The position numbers and the translations under genes were made by a program. Positions 11,330-20,872 of a DNA stretch of 64,000 nt are shown here, piece after piece. The stretch's first letter is position 1. The number at the start of each line of letters is the position of its first letter. The DNA is from Bartonella henselae str. Houston-1. Lineage in GTDB: Bacteria > Pseudomonadota > Alphaproteobacteria > Rhizobiales > Rhizobiaceae. The stretch is taken from assembly GCF_000046705.1 (NCBI RefSeq), contig NC_005956.1, forward strand, positions 1,240,001-1,304,000. The letters are read 5' to 3'. The notes under the pieces were generated by a model, which was given only the letters and a program-made list of their open reading frames with translations, did no database searches and was not told the DNA's origin.

Positions 11330-11854
11330 TCATTTTAAAGAAGCCAGATAAGTTTTTACTTTTGAGCAATATTTTTCTGAAATGGAATTCATTTTTTTTG
11401 CAGCATGACCTGCATTATATTTAAGGATTGTGCCACACGTATCACCAGCACTTAGTTTATATGCCCGCGCCAAATAACGCATACCATATTCAAGATTAGT
11501 CGCAGGATCATACAGATCTTGCACTGATCCCTTAAAACCCAATCCTCGTGCCGTAGAAGGTTTAATTTGCATCAAACCTATTTCACCAGCCGCCCCTTTT
11601 ATAAAGGCCTTATAATCACTTTCAACTCTTACAACAGCATGTGCCAAATTAACAGGAACATTGTACTTATTCGCAAATTTCTGAATAAGAAACTCATAAG
11701 GACGAACAGGAATCTTAGAAGCAATAATCTCTGAGCCTTCACTTGACCCTGCAACATTTAACACGGTATGAGCCAAACTTATATCAAACACAAAAGATAT
11801 AGCAAATACTGCACTTAAAAGAATTTTCAAAAATTGCATTTTCTTTCTCTTCAT
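11330..11854 (-). CDS. Lytic transglycosylase, SLT domain
   Basis: About 174 aa from the ATG at 11854 (MKRKKMQFLKI; the frame is open to 11905, but this start gives a proper signal peptide). A basic N-terminus and hydrophobic stretch (residues 7-28) suggest export to the periplasm. The SLT fold is clear: catalytic Glu78 in VVRVESDY, GEIGLMQIKPSTA at about 90-102, and LKYNAGH at about 144-150. It should cleave MurNAc-GlcNAc bonds in peptidoglycan. Small stand-alone SLT proteins serve envelope remodelling or secretion systems; no secretion genes lie nearby, so the specific role is open. Confidence 0.88.
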   Translation of the reverse strand: MKRKKMQFLKILLSAVFAISFVFDISLAHTVLNVAGSSEGSEIIASKIPVRPYEFLIQKFANKYNVPVNLAHAVVRVESDYKAFIKGAAGEIGLMQIKPSTARGLGFKGSVQDLYDPATNLEYGMRYLARAYKLSAGDTCGTILKYNAGHAAKKMNSISEKYCSKVKTYLASLK

Positions 11855-11905
11855 TAAGACATTCTTAAATCCTAGCTGCAACGGCTTGGTGGGCGCATTG
11901 TACAT

Positions 11906-12769
11906 AGAAAAAAAACGAAAGAGCGGCTTGAAAATGAAAATATTAAGACAATTTCAAGATAAATTTTAGTATTGGAAGAAAATCATTCAATAAACGAATT
12001 ATATATTTCTGTATTTCATAGGATACTAAAAATTAAAGAAACTATAACATAAGCTTTAATGTGCTAAAAAATAATATACTCTATTACCTATTGAAAGATC
12101 TATCATACACCTAACTTTGTGCAGATAAAAACAGTATTAAAAATACCTCTACCATTTTTCACATACAATCATTAAGCCCTCATTGAGGTCAACTCCATAA
12201 TCATAAAAAGCACCATAAACTGGAATAACTTCTCATAACGCCCTCAATACCGCAGAATACCTCCAGGAATAAAAACCATTATCAACTATCCCCTATGGCT
12301 GATAAACACTGGCTGCAAAAAATCCTACGCCAAACAAATCACCCAGCAAAACCAATCATCATGTAGAGGAAGTTCATAAACAGGTACAAACAGATCGGTT
12401 TCCGGCCGTATAGCAAAGTTTAGTAATTATTTCCATCTGTTTTTTTGAAAAACCCTATAAGGCACTGTAAAAATAATCTCAAAGCTGCATCAATAGAAAT
12501 TGATATCACTTATCCCCGTGCAAATATTTTTTGCATACTATGATTTTATCAAACTTGCCAAACCCCGCACTCAATCTTTAGAAATCACAAAAGGAATAAA
12601 AATCTAAAATCCGCAAAAAAGGAATCTCAAGCCTTTACCATTCTCTATCGCTCTATGATATCAAAAAAATGGGTATTATACGTTTCCTGTAGGCTTTTGA
12701 AAACTCCATGAAAAGCGCGAAAAGCCTTATAAGATCAACCACAAACTACATAATTTCTTACAAAAATGA
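11906..12769. other. Intergenic stretch with decayed protein-like fragments
   Basis: No intact gene seen. On the minus strand around 12180-12440, short frames broken by stops read as aromatic-rich, strand-like peptides (for example VYGAFYDYGVDLNEGL), which could be the wreck of an outer-membrane or exported protein. I could not name the family. The rest is AT-rich with no clear motif. Confidence 0.3.
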
Positions 12770-13144
12770 CTAAAAATAAGCATCAGAAACAGTACCCCGG
12801 GAAATAGCTCTCGATAAAACCATAGCAACTATCTCACCCAGTTGGCAGGCTTGCTCAATACTTTTACCATTCGCAGAAGCAGCAGTAACTATATCACAAC
12901 GGACTCGCTCAATAAATTGCTTTTGTTGTTGAGGATTCAATTTAGAAAGTTCCCTGATAAGACCTGGAAAAAAAACTTCCAATCTTTCTATAAGCATTCC
13001 TCCTGTAACACTAACTTGGTTAGAAGAAAAAGATCGATTAAATAAAAACCGATAAACAGAAGGATTCCGAGAAACAAAAAAAATTGCTGCAAAAAATAAA
13101 AAAGCAAATACAATAATAACAACCCTATGCCTGAACGGCTCCAT
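12770..13144 (-). CDS. Hypothetical single-pass membrane protein
   Basis: 124 aa. One strongly hydrophobic segment near residues 9-25 (VVIIVFAFLFFAAIFFV) follows a short basic head, so it is a membrane-anchored or signal-bearing protein with a roughly 95-aa outer domain. That domain contains two cysteines (RVRCDIV and QACQLGE) that could form a disulfide. No family recognised. It stands alone, with AT-rich gaps on both sides. Composition and the anchor-plus-domain layout suggest a real gene. Confidence 0.6.
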   Translation of the reverse strand: MEPFRHRVVIIVFAFLFFAAIFFVSRNPSVYRFLFNRSFSSNQVSVTGGMLIERLEVFFPGLIRELSKLNPQQQKQFIERVRCDIVTAASANGKSIEQACQLGEIVAMVLSRAISRGTVSDAYF

Positions 13145-13225
13145 TACTTCTACCTATATACCACAAACTGCCACACATATTTTCGCACGCACTGTCAATC
13201 AAATTTTAACATTATCCCTCCAAAC

Positions 13226-13253
13226 GCCTGACTGAGGAATTCCTCAGCCAGGC
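13226..13253. repeat. 28-bp inverted repeat (hairpin) in a GC-rich patch
   Basis: The sequence GCCTG-A-CTGAGGAA / TTCCTCAG-C-CAGGC is a near-perfect palindrome: 13-bp arms plus one A/C mismatch, centred at 13239/13240. No T run follows on either strand, so it is not a standard terminator. It lies 23 bp from a run of ten G. Confidence 0.85.
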
Positions 13254-13276
13254 CAGACAATCTAAGGGATCCACGC

Positions 13277-13286
13277 GGGGGGGGGG
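13277..13286. repeat. Homopolymeric G10 tract
   Basis: Ten consecutive G on the plus strand, followed by AGGAGG. On the minus strand this reads CCTCCT followed by ten C, resembling the anti-Shine-Dalgarno loops of some alphaproteobacterial small RNAs. Striking in a region that is about 70% AT. Such tracts are prone to slippage. Confidence 0.9.
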
Positions 13287-14490
13287 AGGAGGTTCCCCGA
13301 TCGTCCTCTCGCATCAACCAATAATAGGCGATGCAATATCTTTGCTATGGAACAAAATGCTCTAAACAACAAGAAATTCTTCTTATCTTTCATACAAAAA
13401 AATATAAAAAAATTATAAACCGTCTAAAAATGGAAAATTTTAGGCAAAAAACACTCAAAATGATCCAATTTGGAGCAATTTTATATCAAAGGTTATTAAT
13501 AGAATCTATGACCATCATCATTTTAATAATAATTTTTCCTCAAAATCCTGTGTCCGTAAAAAATTTAAGTTGTATAAACTTCCCTACTATGGAGAACAAA
13601 ACACATAAAACCAAGTATCAGCTATTCAACAACTATTATCACAAAACTCAAGGCGTAGATCTTTTAACCCCTTAAAATTGTACAAAAAATTAAAAACATA
13701 GGCGTAACGGGAATATAAATTATTCCACTCAAAATGATAAACGAGCACAGTGTAAATAAGATAATAAAGAGAAAATCTTCCTTATTTTCATGCCATTTTT
13801 TTAAGAATCATCATAAAAAAATATTGTAAAATTGTCCCTGTGCTAACAAGATCAATTGTGAACTTGAATAAATAAATTTTCACAAACAATTCAAAGCTTA
13901 GAACATATTTATTTCAAATCATTCATAATCATCACTCAAGTTGACGACAAACTCTTTTATTACCAACTACAAATTCCAACGCATTACCATAACAGATAAT
14001 GATCAATAATGATCATTACAGACATTTCCTCGCCGTCTCTCTTGCTTAGAATATGCTGCAAAATGATAAAAGTGCAAACTTTTGTATTCCCAATTACTCT
14101 ACCATATTATCTTTAGAGAAATTACACAGTATCTATTTTTTACTTTTCGCATTCTTTAATGAAATTATCCCTTCATGAAGAACAACATATTATTATACTG
14201 CCTATTCACGTACTTGCTTTAAAAATACAAAACAATGAACTACCCATTATAAATCAATATCTCGACCAATTTAACACATGCTGTTTCAAAAAGCAGTAAA
14301 TAGCAGTCTTTAACCGTCTTTGCTTTTATAAGAATCCCTTGTTATATAGACCTCAATATTAAGGTACCAACGCACCTCTCATGCACAAAAATAAAATGCA
14401 AGATAAAAAACAACAACACTGCAACGATTTATTAAAATTCTCTCTTTGTACTTTTAAAAATCAAAAAATAAAGCACATTAACCAACATGA

Positions 14491-15429
14491 TTATGCAAAC
14501 TCCACTTTTTTATCTTTTATATCATCAACCAGTAAACGTGGGTCACGAGCAAGCCAAATCTTAACCATTAGCCTCTCATTGTTTTCATTTTGCAAAGGAG
14601 GAAAGCAAATTATTTTCTCTAGAATAAGCCCAACATTTTTAAGCCATTGTTCTATTTGTAAATCTGAAAATCCAAAAGGCATATGAGAGAGATAAGAATG
14701 TGAAGACTCAACTTCATGACGAACAAAATCCACAATCAGCAAACGCCCATGAGGACGCAAAACACCTGCAATCTCATGAAGAGCCACTTCGGGACTCTCA
14801 AGAAAATATAAAACCCAATGAAGAATGACTAAATCAAAAGTTGTATTCTCAACAGATAAATGTAAAATATCACTATCGAGGACAACTTCAACGGCATACG
14901 TATAAAGACCTGAAAACAATTTTAAAACAGAACCTGTATCTCTACTAATATCCAGCATTGTCTCAAATGGTTTATCGCCAACAATTTCGCGTAAAGCGTT
15001 TTCTACACCAAGGTCTGCAATAGAGAACAACCGTAACGTATCCCACTGCACCACATTTTGTAAAAAATACTTTTTCTCTTGTTTTCGGTACTGTTTTTTT
15101 ATATCCTTCAAACGTGCTAAATCGTGGGCGATCACCCTATTATGCTCTAACAAAGCTGAAACGACAGCCATCACAATATCTTTACCCAAACGACCATAAT
15201 AAAGCTTAAAATAAATCGATCTGCCTTTTTGATAACGCTCAACCAATTGTGCTTCATACAATAAATGTAAATGCTGTAATACATGCGATTGCGATTGCCC
15301 AAGGACAAGTGTAAAGTCTGATACCGTTAAATCTTCATGGTACAAAAGTGCAAGAAGGCGCAAACGACTTGATTCTGCTATCGTTTTCAACAACATAATC
15401 ATTTCATCTAAGTTTATTATCTCTTTCAT
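14491..15429 (-). CDS. ArsR-type HTH regulator fused to a methyltransferase-like domain
   Basis: 312 aa. Residues about 8-95 form an ArsR-type winged helix (TIAESSRLRLLALLYHEDLT, then the recognition region VLGQSQSHVLQHLHLLYEA). From about 135 the sequence follows a class I SAM methyltransferase fold, ending with VLRPHGRLLIVDFVRHE. Rhizobiales encode such fusions, often next to metF. Here the SAM loop, normally DxGxGxG, reads DISRDTGS, so two of the glycines are gone; the domain may bind a ligand without catalysis or be eroding. No metF is adjacent. Regulatory target unknown. Confidence 0.8.
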   Translation of the reverse strand: MKEIINLDEMIMLLKTIAESSRLRLLALLYHEDLTVSDFTLVLGQSQSHVLQHLHLLYEAQLVERYQKGRSIYFKLYYGRLGKDIVMAVVSALLEHNRVIAHDLARLKDIKKQYRKQEKKYFLQNVVQWDTLRLFSIADLGVENALREIVGDKPFETMLDISRDTGSVLKLFSGLYTYAVEVVLDSDILHLSVENTTFDLVILHWVLYFLESPEVALHEIAGVLRPHGRLLIVDFVRHEVESSHSYLSHMPFGFSDLQIEQWLKNVGLILEKIICFPPLQNENNERLMVKIWLARDPRLLVDDIKDKKVEFA

Positions 15430-15872
15430 GAATATTCCTTACTGCTCAGATAAGCATTTATTCCTATGAATAGAAAATTAAGCAGAAGGCATAGAGTTGC
15501 ATCATTTATGTTCATATTTTTTTGACAATAATGAAAAACAAACAATTGCTAAAAAAACTAGCAATCCCCCTCCTCGCTATTCCCGCCGATGGAAATGAAT
15601 AAACTGGTATTGTAATCGGAAAAATTATATATGAAAACTTACAAGTCTCCATTATAACTTGATGAGGAATAAACATCCTTCTACGTTATCAGCATATCAA
15701 ACACGATAACATATTCTGTAAGGATATAATCAGAATTTTACACTGCATCTCTCTTTTAGATGCGACGAAAGAAAACCTCACGCTATGGCAACTCACACTC
15801 TCTTTCGAAAAACAAAGAAATATCAGCCACCATCAGCATTTTTTCAATCAAAATCAAATAAAACAAGCAATG
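15430..15872. other. Intergenic stretch, nothing identified
   Basis: 443 bp between the ArsR-methyltransferase gene and ettA, AT-rich. I see no gene, RNA or clear terminator. The promoter of the minus-strand ArsR-fusion gene should lie in the 15430-15520 part. Confidence 0.4.
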
Positions 15873-17522
15873 TTAGCGTGTCAGCGGCTTATAATTCACA
15901 CGCTTAAGATTAAGAGAATCTGCACCGAAACGACGAACTTTATCAGCCTCATATTCGGCAAAATTACCTTCAAACCATTCCACATGACCATCGCCTTCAA
16001 ACGCTAAAATATGGGTTGCCAACCGATCAAGAAACATACGATCATGCGATATGATAACTGCGCAACCAGCGAAATTCTCCAGTGCATCTTCTAATGCACC
16101 CAACGTTTCAGTATCAAGATCATTTGTCGGTTCATCAAGAAGAAGAACATTTCCTCCCTCTTTTAAAAGCTTAGCCAAATGCACGCGATTACGCTGACCT
16201 CCTGATAAATTTGCTACTTTCTGCTGCTGATCTGCACCCTTAAAATTAAACGCCCCGCAATAAGCGCGACTGTTCATCTCATATTTACCTAATTTAATGA
16301 CGTCATTACCGCCAGAAATTTCCTCCCAAACGGTTTTATCACCAACCAATGAATCGCGACTCTGATCGACATAACTCATGTGAGCTGTTTCCCCGATACG
16401 GATTTGACCTGAATCTGGCTGTTCCTGCCCCGTCAACATTTTAAACAAGGTAGATTTTCCCATACCATTGGCACCAATGACTCCAACAATTCCGCCAGCA
16501 GGAAGCTTAAAAGAAAGATCATCAATCAAGACACGTTCTCCATATGCTTTAGAGAGATTATCAACTTCAATGACAACCTGCCCCAATCTTTCGCCAATAG
16601 GAATAATAATTTGTGCTTCCCCAGGACGGCGTTCACGTGAAGCTTGAACCAACTCATCATAGGCTTTAATTCGTGCTTTGGACTTTGCTTGCCGTCCCTT
16701 TGGGCTAGAAGCTATCCATTCTTGTTCGCGTGATAACGCACGTTGACGAGCAGCCTCTTCACGTCCTTCCTGCGCTAAACGTTTGGCTTTAGCCGCCAAA
16801 TAAGCAGAATAATTCCCCTCATAAGGGATACCTTTACCGCGATCTAATTCTAAAATCCAACCCGTTACATTGTCGAGAAAATAACGGTCATGCGTCACCA
16901 AAAGTACCGCGCCGGAATATTCACGCAGATACCTTTCAAGCCAAGCTGTAGTTTCAGCATCTAAATGATTTGTTGGTTCATCCAAAAGTAATAAATCCGG
17001 TTTTGACAAAAGTAATTTACAAAGTGCAACACGCCGCCTCTCACCTCCTGAAAGCTTTGTCACATCCCCATTTGCTGGTGGACAACCAAGAGCAGCCATA
17101 GCCATTTCTACTTGACTTTCTAAATCCCAAAGATTTTGACCGTCGATGATATCTTGCAGCCTGGCACTTTCATCAGCCGTTTCTTCACTGTAATTCATCA
17201 TTAATTCATTATAACGCTCGACAATTGCCTGCTTATCGGCCACACCTTCCATCACATTATCACGCACATCTTTACTTGCATCAAGAAATGGCTCTTGCGG
17301 AAGGTAGCCACAACGCACCCCTTCAGAAAGCCATGCTTCTCCGGTATACTCCTTATCTATCCCAGCCATAATACGTAAAATGGTTGATTTACCTGCACCA
17401 TTCGGTCCCAAAATACCGATTTTTGCATCTGGATAAAAAGAGAGATGAATATTTTCCAAAATTTTCTTATTGCCGTAAGTCTTACTAAGCCCAGCCATAT
17501 GATAGATAAATTGACGTGCCAT
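15873..17522 (-). CDS. ettA: EttA, energy-dependent translational throttle ABC-F protein
   Basis: 549-aa soluble ABC-F ATPase that binds the ribosomal E site and gates the first elongation steps according to ATP/ADP. Two tandem ATPase domains: Walker A GPNGAGKST (about residues 39-47) with signature LSGGERRRVAL, and a second Walker A GANGMGKST with LSGGQRNRVHLAKLL. The linker carries RQRALSREQEWIASSPKGRQ, the EttA-type P-site tRNA-interaction motif region. No membrane segments. The length matches EttA (about 555) rather than Uup. Confidence 0.94.
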   Translation of the reverse strand: MARQFIYHMAGLSKTYGNKKILENIHLSFYPDAKIGILGPNGAGKSTILRIMAGIDKEYTGEAWLSEGVRCGYLPQEPFLDASKDVRDNVMEGVADKQAIVERYNELMMNYSEETADESARLQDIIDGQNLWDLESQVEMAMAALGCPPANGDVTKLSGGERRRVALCKLLLSKPDLLLLDEPTNHLDAETTAWLERYLREYSGAVLLVTHDRYFLDNVTGWILELDRGKGIPYEGNYSAYLAAKAKRLAQEGREEAARQRALSREQEWIASSPKGRQAKSKARIKAYDELVQASRERRPGEAQIIIPIGERLGQVVIEVDNLSKAYGERVLIDDLSFKLPAGGIVGVIGANGMGKSTLFKMLTGQEQPDSGQIRIGETAHMSYVDQSRDSLVGDKTVWEEISGGNDVIKLGKYEMNSRAYCGAFNFKGADQQQKVANLSGGQRNRVHLAKLLKEGGNVLLLDEPTNDLDTETLGALEDALENFAGCAVIISHDRMFLDRLATHILAFEGDGHVEWFEGNFAEYEADKVRRFGADSLNLKRVNYKPLTR

Positions 17523-17677
17523 AAATTTCTCTTTAATATTGCGTGTTGAGAGGTTAGGATTTTGAAAAAATTGCTTTTCTTAAACTCTGCAAAAGATAAA
17601 GCTTGCGTTGCATTAAAAGCTTTCTACTTTATATTGATATATTTTTTCTAATCTCACAAGCCCTCCTAAGGTTTTAA

Positions 17678-18208
17678 ATGCAAAAAAACAGCCCTTATAA
17701 AAGCAAAAAACAGCTCTTTTTAGCTGTACCCGAAACCTGTTATCAAACATCACCTCTCTTTTCCATAGCGAATACAACAGTGTGTTTTTATCGTATTAAG
17801 CCAACCTATCAATGCAATAGGATACTACAGAGAAAACCTATTCTCTATGCCCCCTCTTTTTTCGCTTTATGGGCTTTACATTTCGCAGTAAAAAATCCTA
17901 CTCTTTTTTCATCAATTTTATGTCACGGAAGACAATGGACTTCACCCTTTGCTTTGATGTGGCTCAAATTACGTTTACAAAATGAACGCCGTTTTCTAGG
18001 ATCTGACGTCCCAAGCCTGATAATCATGAAAGCTCTCCACCAATATGTAGCGATGAGTGAATACAGTGCTCTGCCCATTGGTAGGTGGTTGCAATTGGTA
18101 AAAAACTATAAAAAGAATTGTAAAAACTTATCTACTCCCTTTTTTTATCTTGATAATTATAATACCAACATCCACCAAATTATCTCAAAACTTCAAGACG
18201 AAATATAG
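17678..18208 (+). CDS. Hypothetical protein, possibly a truncated alpha/beta-hydrolase relative
   Basis: 176 aa with a plausible ribosome site (AAGG seven bases before the ATG). The middle, YAPSFFALWALHFAVKNPT, aligns with the nucleophile-elbow helix of alpha/beta hydrolases (GxSxGG followed by LxALxxA), keeping the serine but not the flanking glycines. The region before it is too short to hold a complete hydrolase core, and I see no clear acid or histidine partner. It could be the remains of an esterase gene or an unrelated protein. It is divergent from ettA and precedes pncA on the same strand by 48 bp. Confidence 0.5.
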   Translation: MQKNSPYKSKKQLFLAVPETCYQTSPLFSIANTTVCFYRIKPTYQCNRILQRKPILYAPSFFALWALHFAVKNPTLFSSILCHGRQWTSPFALMWLKLRLQNERRFLGSDVPSLIIMKALHQYVAMSEYSALPIGRWLQLVKNYKKNCKNLSTPFFYLDNYNTNIHQIISKLQDEI

Positions 18209-18256
18209 TCTTTGTAAAGGGTATCACAAAAGTAAACCTCCTACAGGAATGTGTTT

Positions 18257-18865
18257 ATGGAAAAAAAAGCTTTAATTGTTATTGATATTCAAAATGACTT
18301 TTTACCAGGTGGAGCATTGGCAGTACCACAAAGTGATATCATTTTACCGGCTGTCAATAATCTCATAGAGCATTTTGATCATGTTATTTTAACCCAAGAC
18401 TGGCACCCTAAAAACCATTGCAGCTTCGCCTCTTCCTACCCTGATAAAAAGCCTTATGATAGCGTTAATCTTGACTATGGTCCGCAAATACTGTGGCCAG
18501 ATCATTGCGTACAAGGAACAAAAGGAGCAGACTTTCATACCTCTCTTAAAGTTGATAAAGCACAACTCATCCTCAGAAAAGGCTATAATCAAAAAATTGA
18601 TAGTTATTCCGCCTTTTTTGAAAATGATCAAAAAACACCAACAGGCTTACAAGTTTATCTGAAAGAACATGGTTTTACAAAGCTCGCTATGTGCGGCTTA
18701 GCAACGGATTTTTGTGTTAGTTTCTCTGCACTTCACGCCATACAATGCGGTTTTAAAGTGAGTGTTTCATTAAATGCCTGTGCTGGTATTGATGTAAATG
18801 GATCACTGAACACAATGCTAAAAACCATGAACGAAGCTGGCATAGAACTCCTAATGGCCTCCTAA
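18257..18865 (+). CDS. pncA: PncA, nicotinamidase
   Basis: Converts nicotinamide to nicotinate for NAD salvage (pyrazinamide is a classic alternative substrate). From the ATG at 18257 (202 aa; an in-frame GTG lies 6 bp upstream) the catalytic residues fall as expected: Asp10 in VIDIQNDF, Lys108 in LRKGYN, and nucleophile Cys153 in GLATDFCVSFSA. The metal site is D48-x-H50-x3-H54 in QDWHPKNH. Complete isochorismatase-like fold. The ribosome site ACAGGAA lies before the start. Confidence 0.94.
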   Translation: MEKKALIVIDIQNDFLPGGALAVPQSDIILPAVNNLIEHFDHVILTQDWHPKNHCSFASSYPDKKPYDSVNLDYGPQILWPDHCVQGTKGADFHTSLKVDKAQLILRKGYNQKIDSYSAFFENDQKTPTGLQVYLKEHGFTKLAMCGLATDFCVSFSALHAIQCGFKVSVSLNACAGIDVNGSLNTMLKTMNEAGIELLMAS

Positions 18866-18912
18866 AGTACCTTATTTCGTCCTGTTCTTGCAACGTATGA
18901 AAAATTTTCAAT

Positions 18913-19971
18913 TTACTCAGATTTAGACACACCCTGTTTATTGAGATGATGGCGCTTAAAGCGAAGAGAAGAATAAAATGCCATTCCAATAATACAAACC
19001 CCTACCAGCCCTGTTAAGACTTCAGGAATCGATAGAAGAGTTTGCAGATACATAATCACTGCGAGAACTAAAATTGCATAAAAAGCCCCATGTTCCAAAT
19101 AACGATAATGCAACAATATCCCCGATTCAACCAACATAATCGTCATAGAACGAACGTAAAATGCACCTATACTGAGACCAATTGCGATAATAAAAAGGTT
19201 ATGGGAAAAGGCAAAAGCACCAACCACACCATCAAAAGAAAAACTAGCATCTAAAATTTCTAGATAAAAAAACGCGCCTGCCCCCCCCTTGGCAACCGTA
19301 GTTAAAGCTGTTTTTGGAGCATCCAAGAGTGAACTGACCGCTTCGACAGCTATAAATATCAAAAGTCCATAAAGAGAAGCAAGTAAAAAAACCATTTTAT
19401 CTTCTGTTACGACCTGTCCTGAAAAGAATAATATCAAAACCAAAACGATTGCAATATCAATTCCAACAAGCGCCCCAAGCTTTTGAGCTGGCCTCTCTAT
19501 AAAAACGAGCCAATGTACTTCTTTTTCAGGATCAAAAAAATATTTCAAACCAACCATCATGAGGAAAGTACCTCCAAAAGCCGCAATTGCCAGATGAACA
19601 TCTGTTAAGACTGCGGCATAGTGATGTGGTTCCCATATTGCTAATTTTACTGCAGCAATTGGATTAATGCCAACAGCAATAGCAACTACCAACAACGGAA
19701 AAACAAGCCGCATTCCAAACACCGCTATTAAAATGCCCCATACCAGGAAACGACGGCGCCAAAGCGGATCCATTCTTTCAAGAACACGTGCATTGATAAT
19801 AGAATTATCAAAAGATAAAGAAATTTCTAAAACGCCTAAAACACAGCAAATAAAAAAATATTTAAGAAAACCAATAACACTTCCCGTTTCAAACCAACCA
19901 ATAGCCCCCCCTAAAAAAACGCCAATAATTGTGAAAAAAAAAGGCCATCCCAAATAGCCTACTAGAACCAT
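18913..19971 (-). CDS. DUF475 (TerC-like) integral membrane protein
   Basis: 352 aa with about nine hydrophobic segments. SLSFDNSIINARVLERM near residue 55 and the later DASFSFDGVVGAFAFSHN are the paired acidic membrane motifs of the DUF475/TerC superfamily, thought to handle divalent cations such as Mn2+ or Ca2+. WLVFIERPAQKLG lies in a cytoplasmic loop. Convergent with pncA, the two stops being only 47 bp apart. Substrate not shown by the sequence. Confidence 0.85.
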   Translation of the reverse strand: MVLVGYLGWPFFFTIIGVFLGGAIGWFETGSVIGFLKYFFICCVLGVLEISLSFDNSIINARVLERMDPLWRRRFLVWGILIAVFGMRLVFPLLVVAIAVGINPIAAVKLAIWEPHHYAAVLTDVHLAIAAFGGTFLMMVGLKYFFDPEKEVHWLVFIERPAQKLGALVGIDIAIVLVLILFFSGQVVTEDKMVFLLASLYGLLIFIAVEAVSSLLDAPKTALTTVAKGGAGAFFYLEILDASFSFDGVVGAFAFSHNLFIIAIGLSIGAFYVRSMTIMLVESGILLHYRYLEHGAFYAILVLAVIMYLQTLLSIPEVLTGLVGVCIIGMAFYSSLRFKRHHLNKQGVSKSE

Positions 19972-20332
19972 GATCTATTTCCTTAAAAGTTCATTTTTTT
20001 AAATTCATCTGCTAGGCAAATCGAAGGATTGTATCTTTTAATGCAAAAAGAGATAAAATACCATGGGGAATTTATGTGGAATTTTCCTCCAAAAAAACAA
20101 GAGAAAAATCAGTAAAAACATCTTTTATTGGAACTGAAAAGAAATGTTAAATAATATAAAAAGTCAAAAATCATTTTTTATGCACTATCAAAATAACTTT
20201 TTATATATTAAAATTAAAAAATATAAAAAATGAAAGCTATAAATATTGACATTACATCATGATGTATTAATACATATTGTGCCTTTATTGGGCAAAAATT
20301 GTACCATGATGATTTACTGAGGGAGATAATTC
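19972..20332. other. Divergent promoter region between DUF475 gene and XRE regulator
   Basis: 361 bp, very AT-rich, holding the starts of two divergent genes. The right end contains the promoter and palindromes described separately; the left half shows nothing further. Confidence 0.5.
20246..20274 (+). promoter_or_regulatory. Sigma-70 promoter overlapped by two palindromes (probable autorepressor operator)
   Basis: TTGACA at 20246-20251 and TAATAC at 20268-20273 (16-bp spacing) form a good sigma-70 promoter for the XRE gene at 20333. Two perfect 12-bp palindromes cover it: ACATCATGATGT (20254-20265) and TGTATTAATACA (20263-20274), sharing TGT. This is the usual layout for a repressor binding its own promoter; the binding itself is inferred. 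Confidence 0.7.
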
Positions 20333-20872
20333 GTGGCACGTCCTGAAACTGAATCAAAAACTATATTTGGAAAACGCTTACGTTATGTACGTCTTGCTTT
20401 GGGGGATCCATCACGTGAAGCATTGGCTAAAAGTTTTAGCATGACAAAAAACTCTATTGCTTTTTATGAGCGCGGAGAAAGGGAACCCAATCTTAGTGTC
20501 TTACAAACATATCGCACATTGTACGGTGTCAATATTAATTGGCTTTTAACTGGACAAGGGAAAATGTTTGATACTGAATATACTAAAGGTGACTTTGACT
20601 GGAACTATTTTATAAAAAAAATTGAGGGACTTGAAGAGATCCTTTCCAATAGCGATCGTAGTGAAAAACTAAATCAAGAAAAAATCGAAAGCTCTTATGA
20701 GAAGTTGCAACAATATTTGTCAAGACAAGGTTCAACTAATAGATACACCCCCAAAGCTGCAACCTCTCTGATCGATATGAAAGCAAAAATGGCTAATTCC
20801 TATGCCCTTAGCTTATTCATTGATTTACTCATTCGAAGCATATCGCAAAAAGAAGTTGTCGCTAATCAATAA
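20333..20872 (+). CDS. XRE-family transcriptional regulator
   Basis: 179 aa starting at GTG (20333), with the ribosome site GGGAG about 8 bases upstream. A Cro/CI-type helix-turn-helix occupies residues about 11-70: GDPSREALAKSFSMTKNSIA then FYERGEREPNLSVLQTYRTL, ending with INWLLTGQGKMF, a phrase typical of phage-type repressors. The rest is charged and helical without an S24 peptidase domain, so it is not a LexA-like cleavable repressor. Probably autoregulated through the palindromes in its promoter. Opens the accessory zone at 20-29 kb. Confidence 0.85.
   Translation: MARPETESKTIFGKRLRYVRLALGDPSREALAKSFSMTKNSIAFYERGEREPNLSVLQTYRTLYGVNINWLLTGQGKMFDTEYTKGDFDWNYFIKKIEGLEEILSNSDRSEKLNQEKIESSYEKLQQYLSRQGSTNRYTPKAATSLIDMKAKMANSYALSLFIDLLIRSISQKEVVANQ

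Larger units (their letters stand above)
13145..14490. other. Long AT-rich intergenic stretch
   Basis: About 1.3 kb without a convincing gene. A short GC-rich patch at 13226-13330 with a long inverted repeat and a G10 run is described separately. The open frame at 13331-13675 (+) has no recognisable domain and typical random composition for this AT level, so I do not call it. Confidence 0.4.

Noticed and set aside
13331..13675. 114-aa open frame on the plus strand
   Set aside because: No ribosome site, no domain, Lys/Ile/Asn-rich composition expected by chance in AT-rich DNA.
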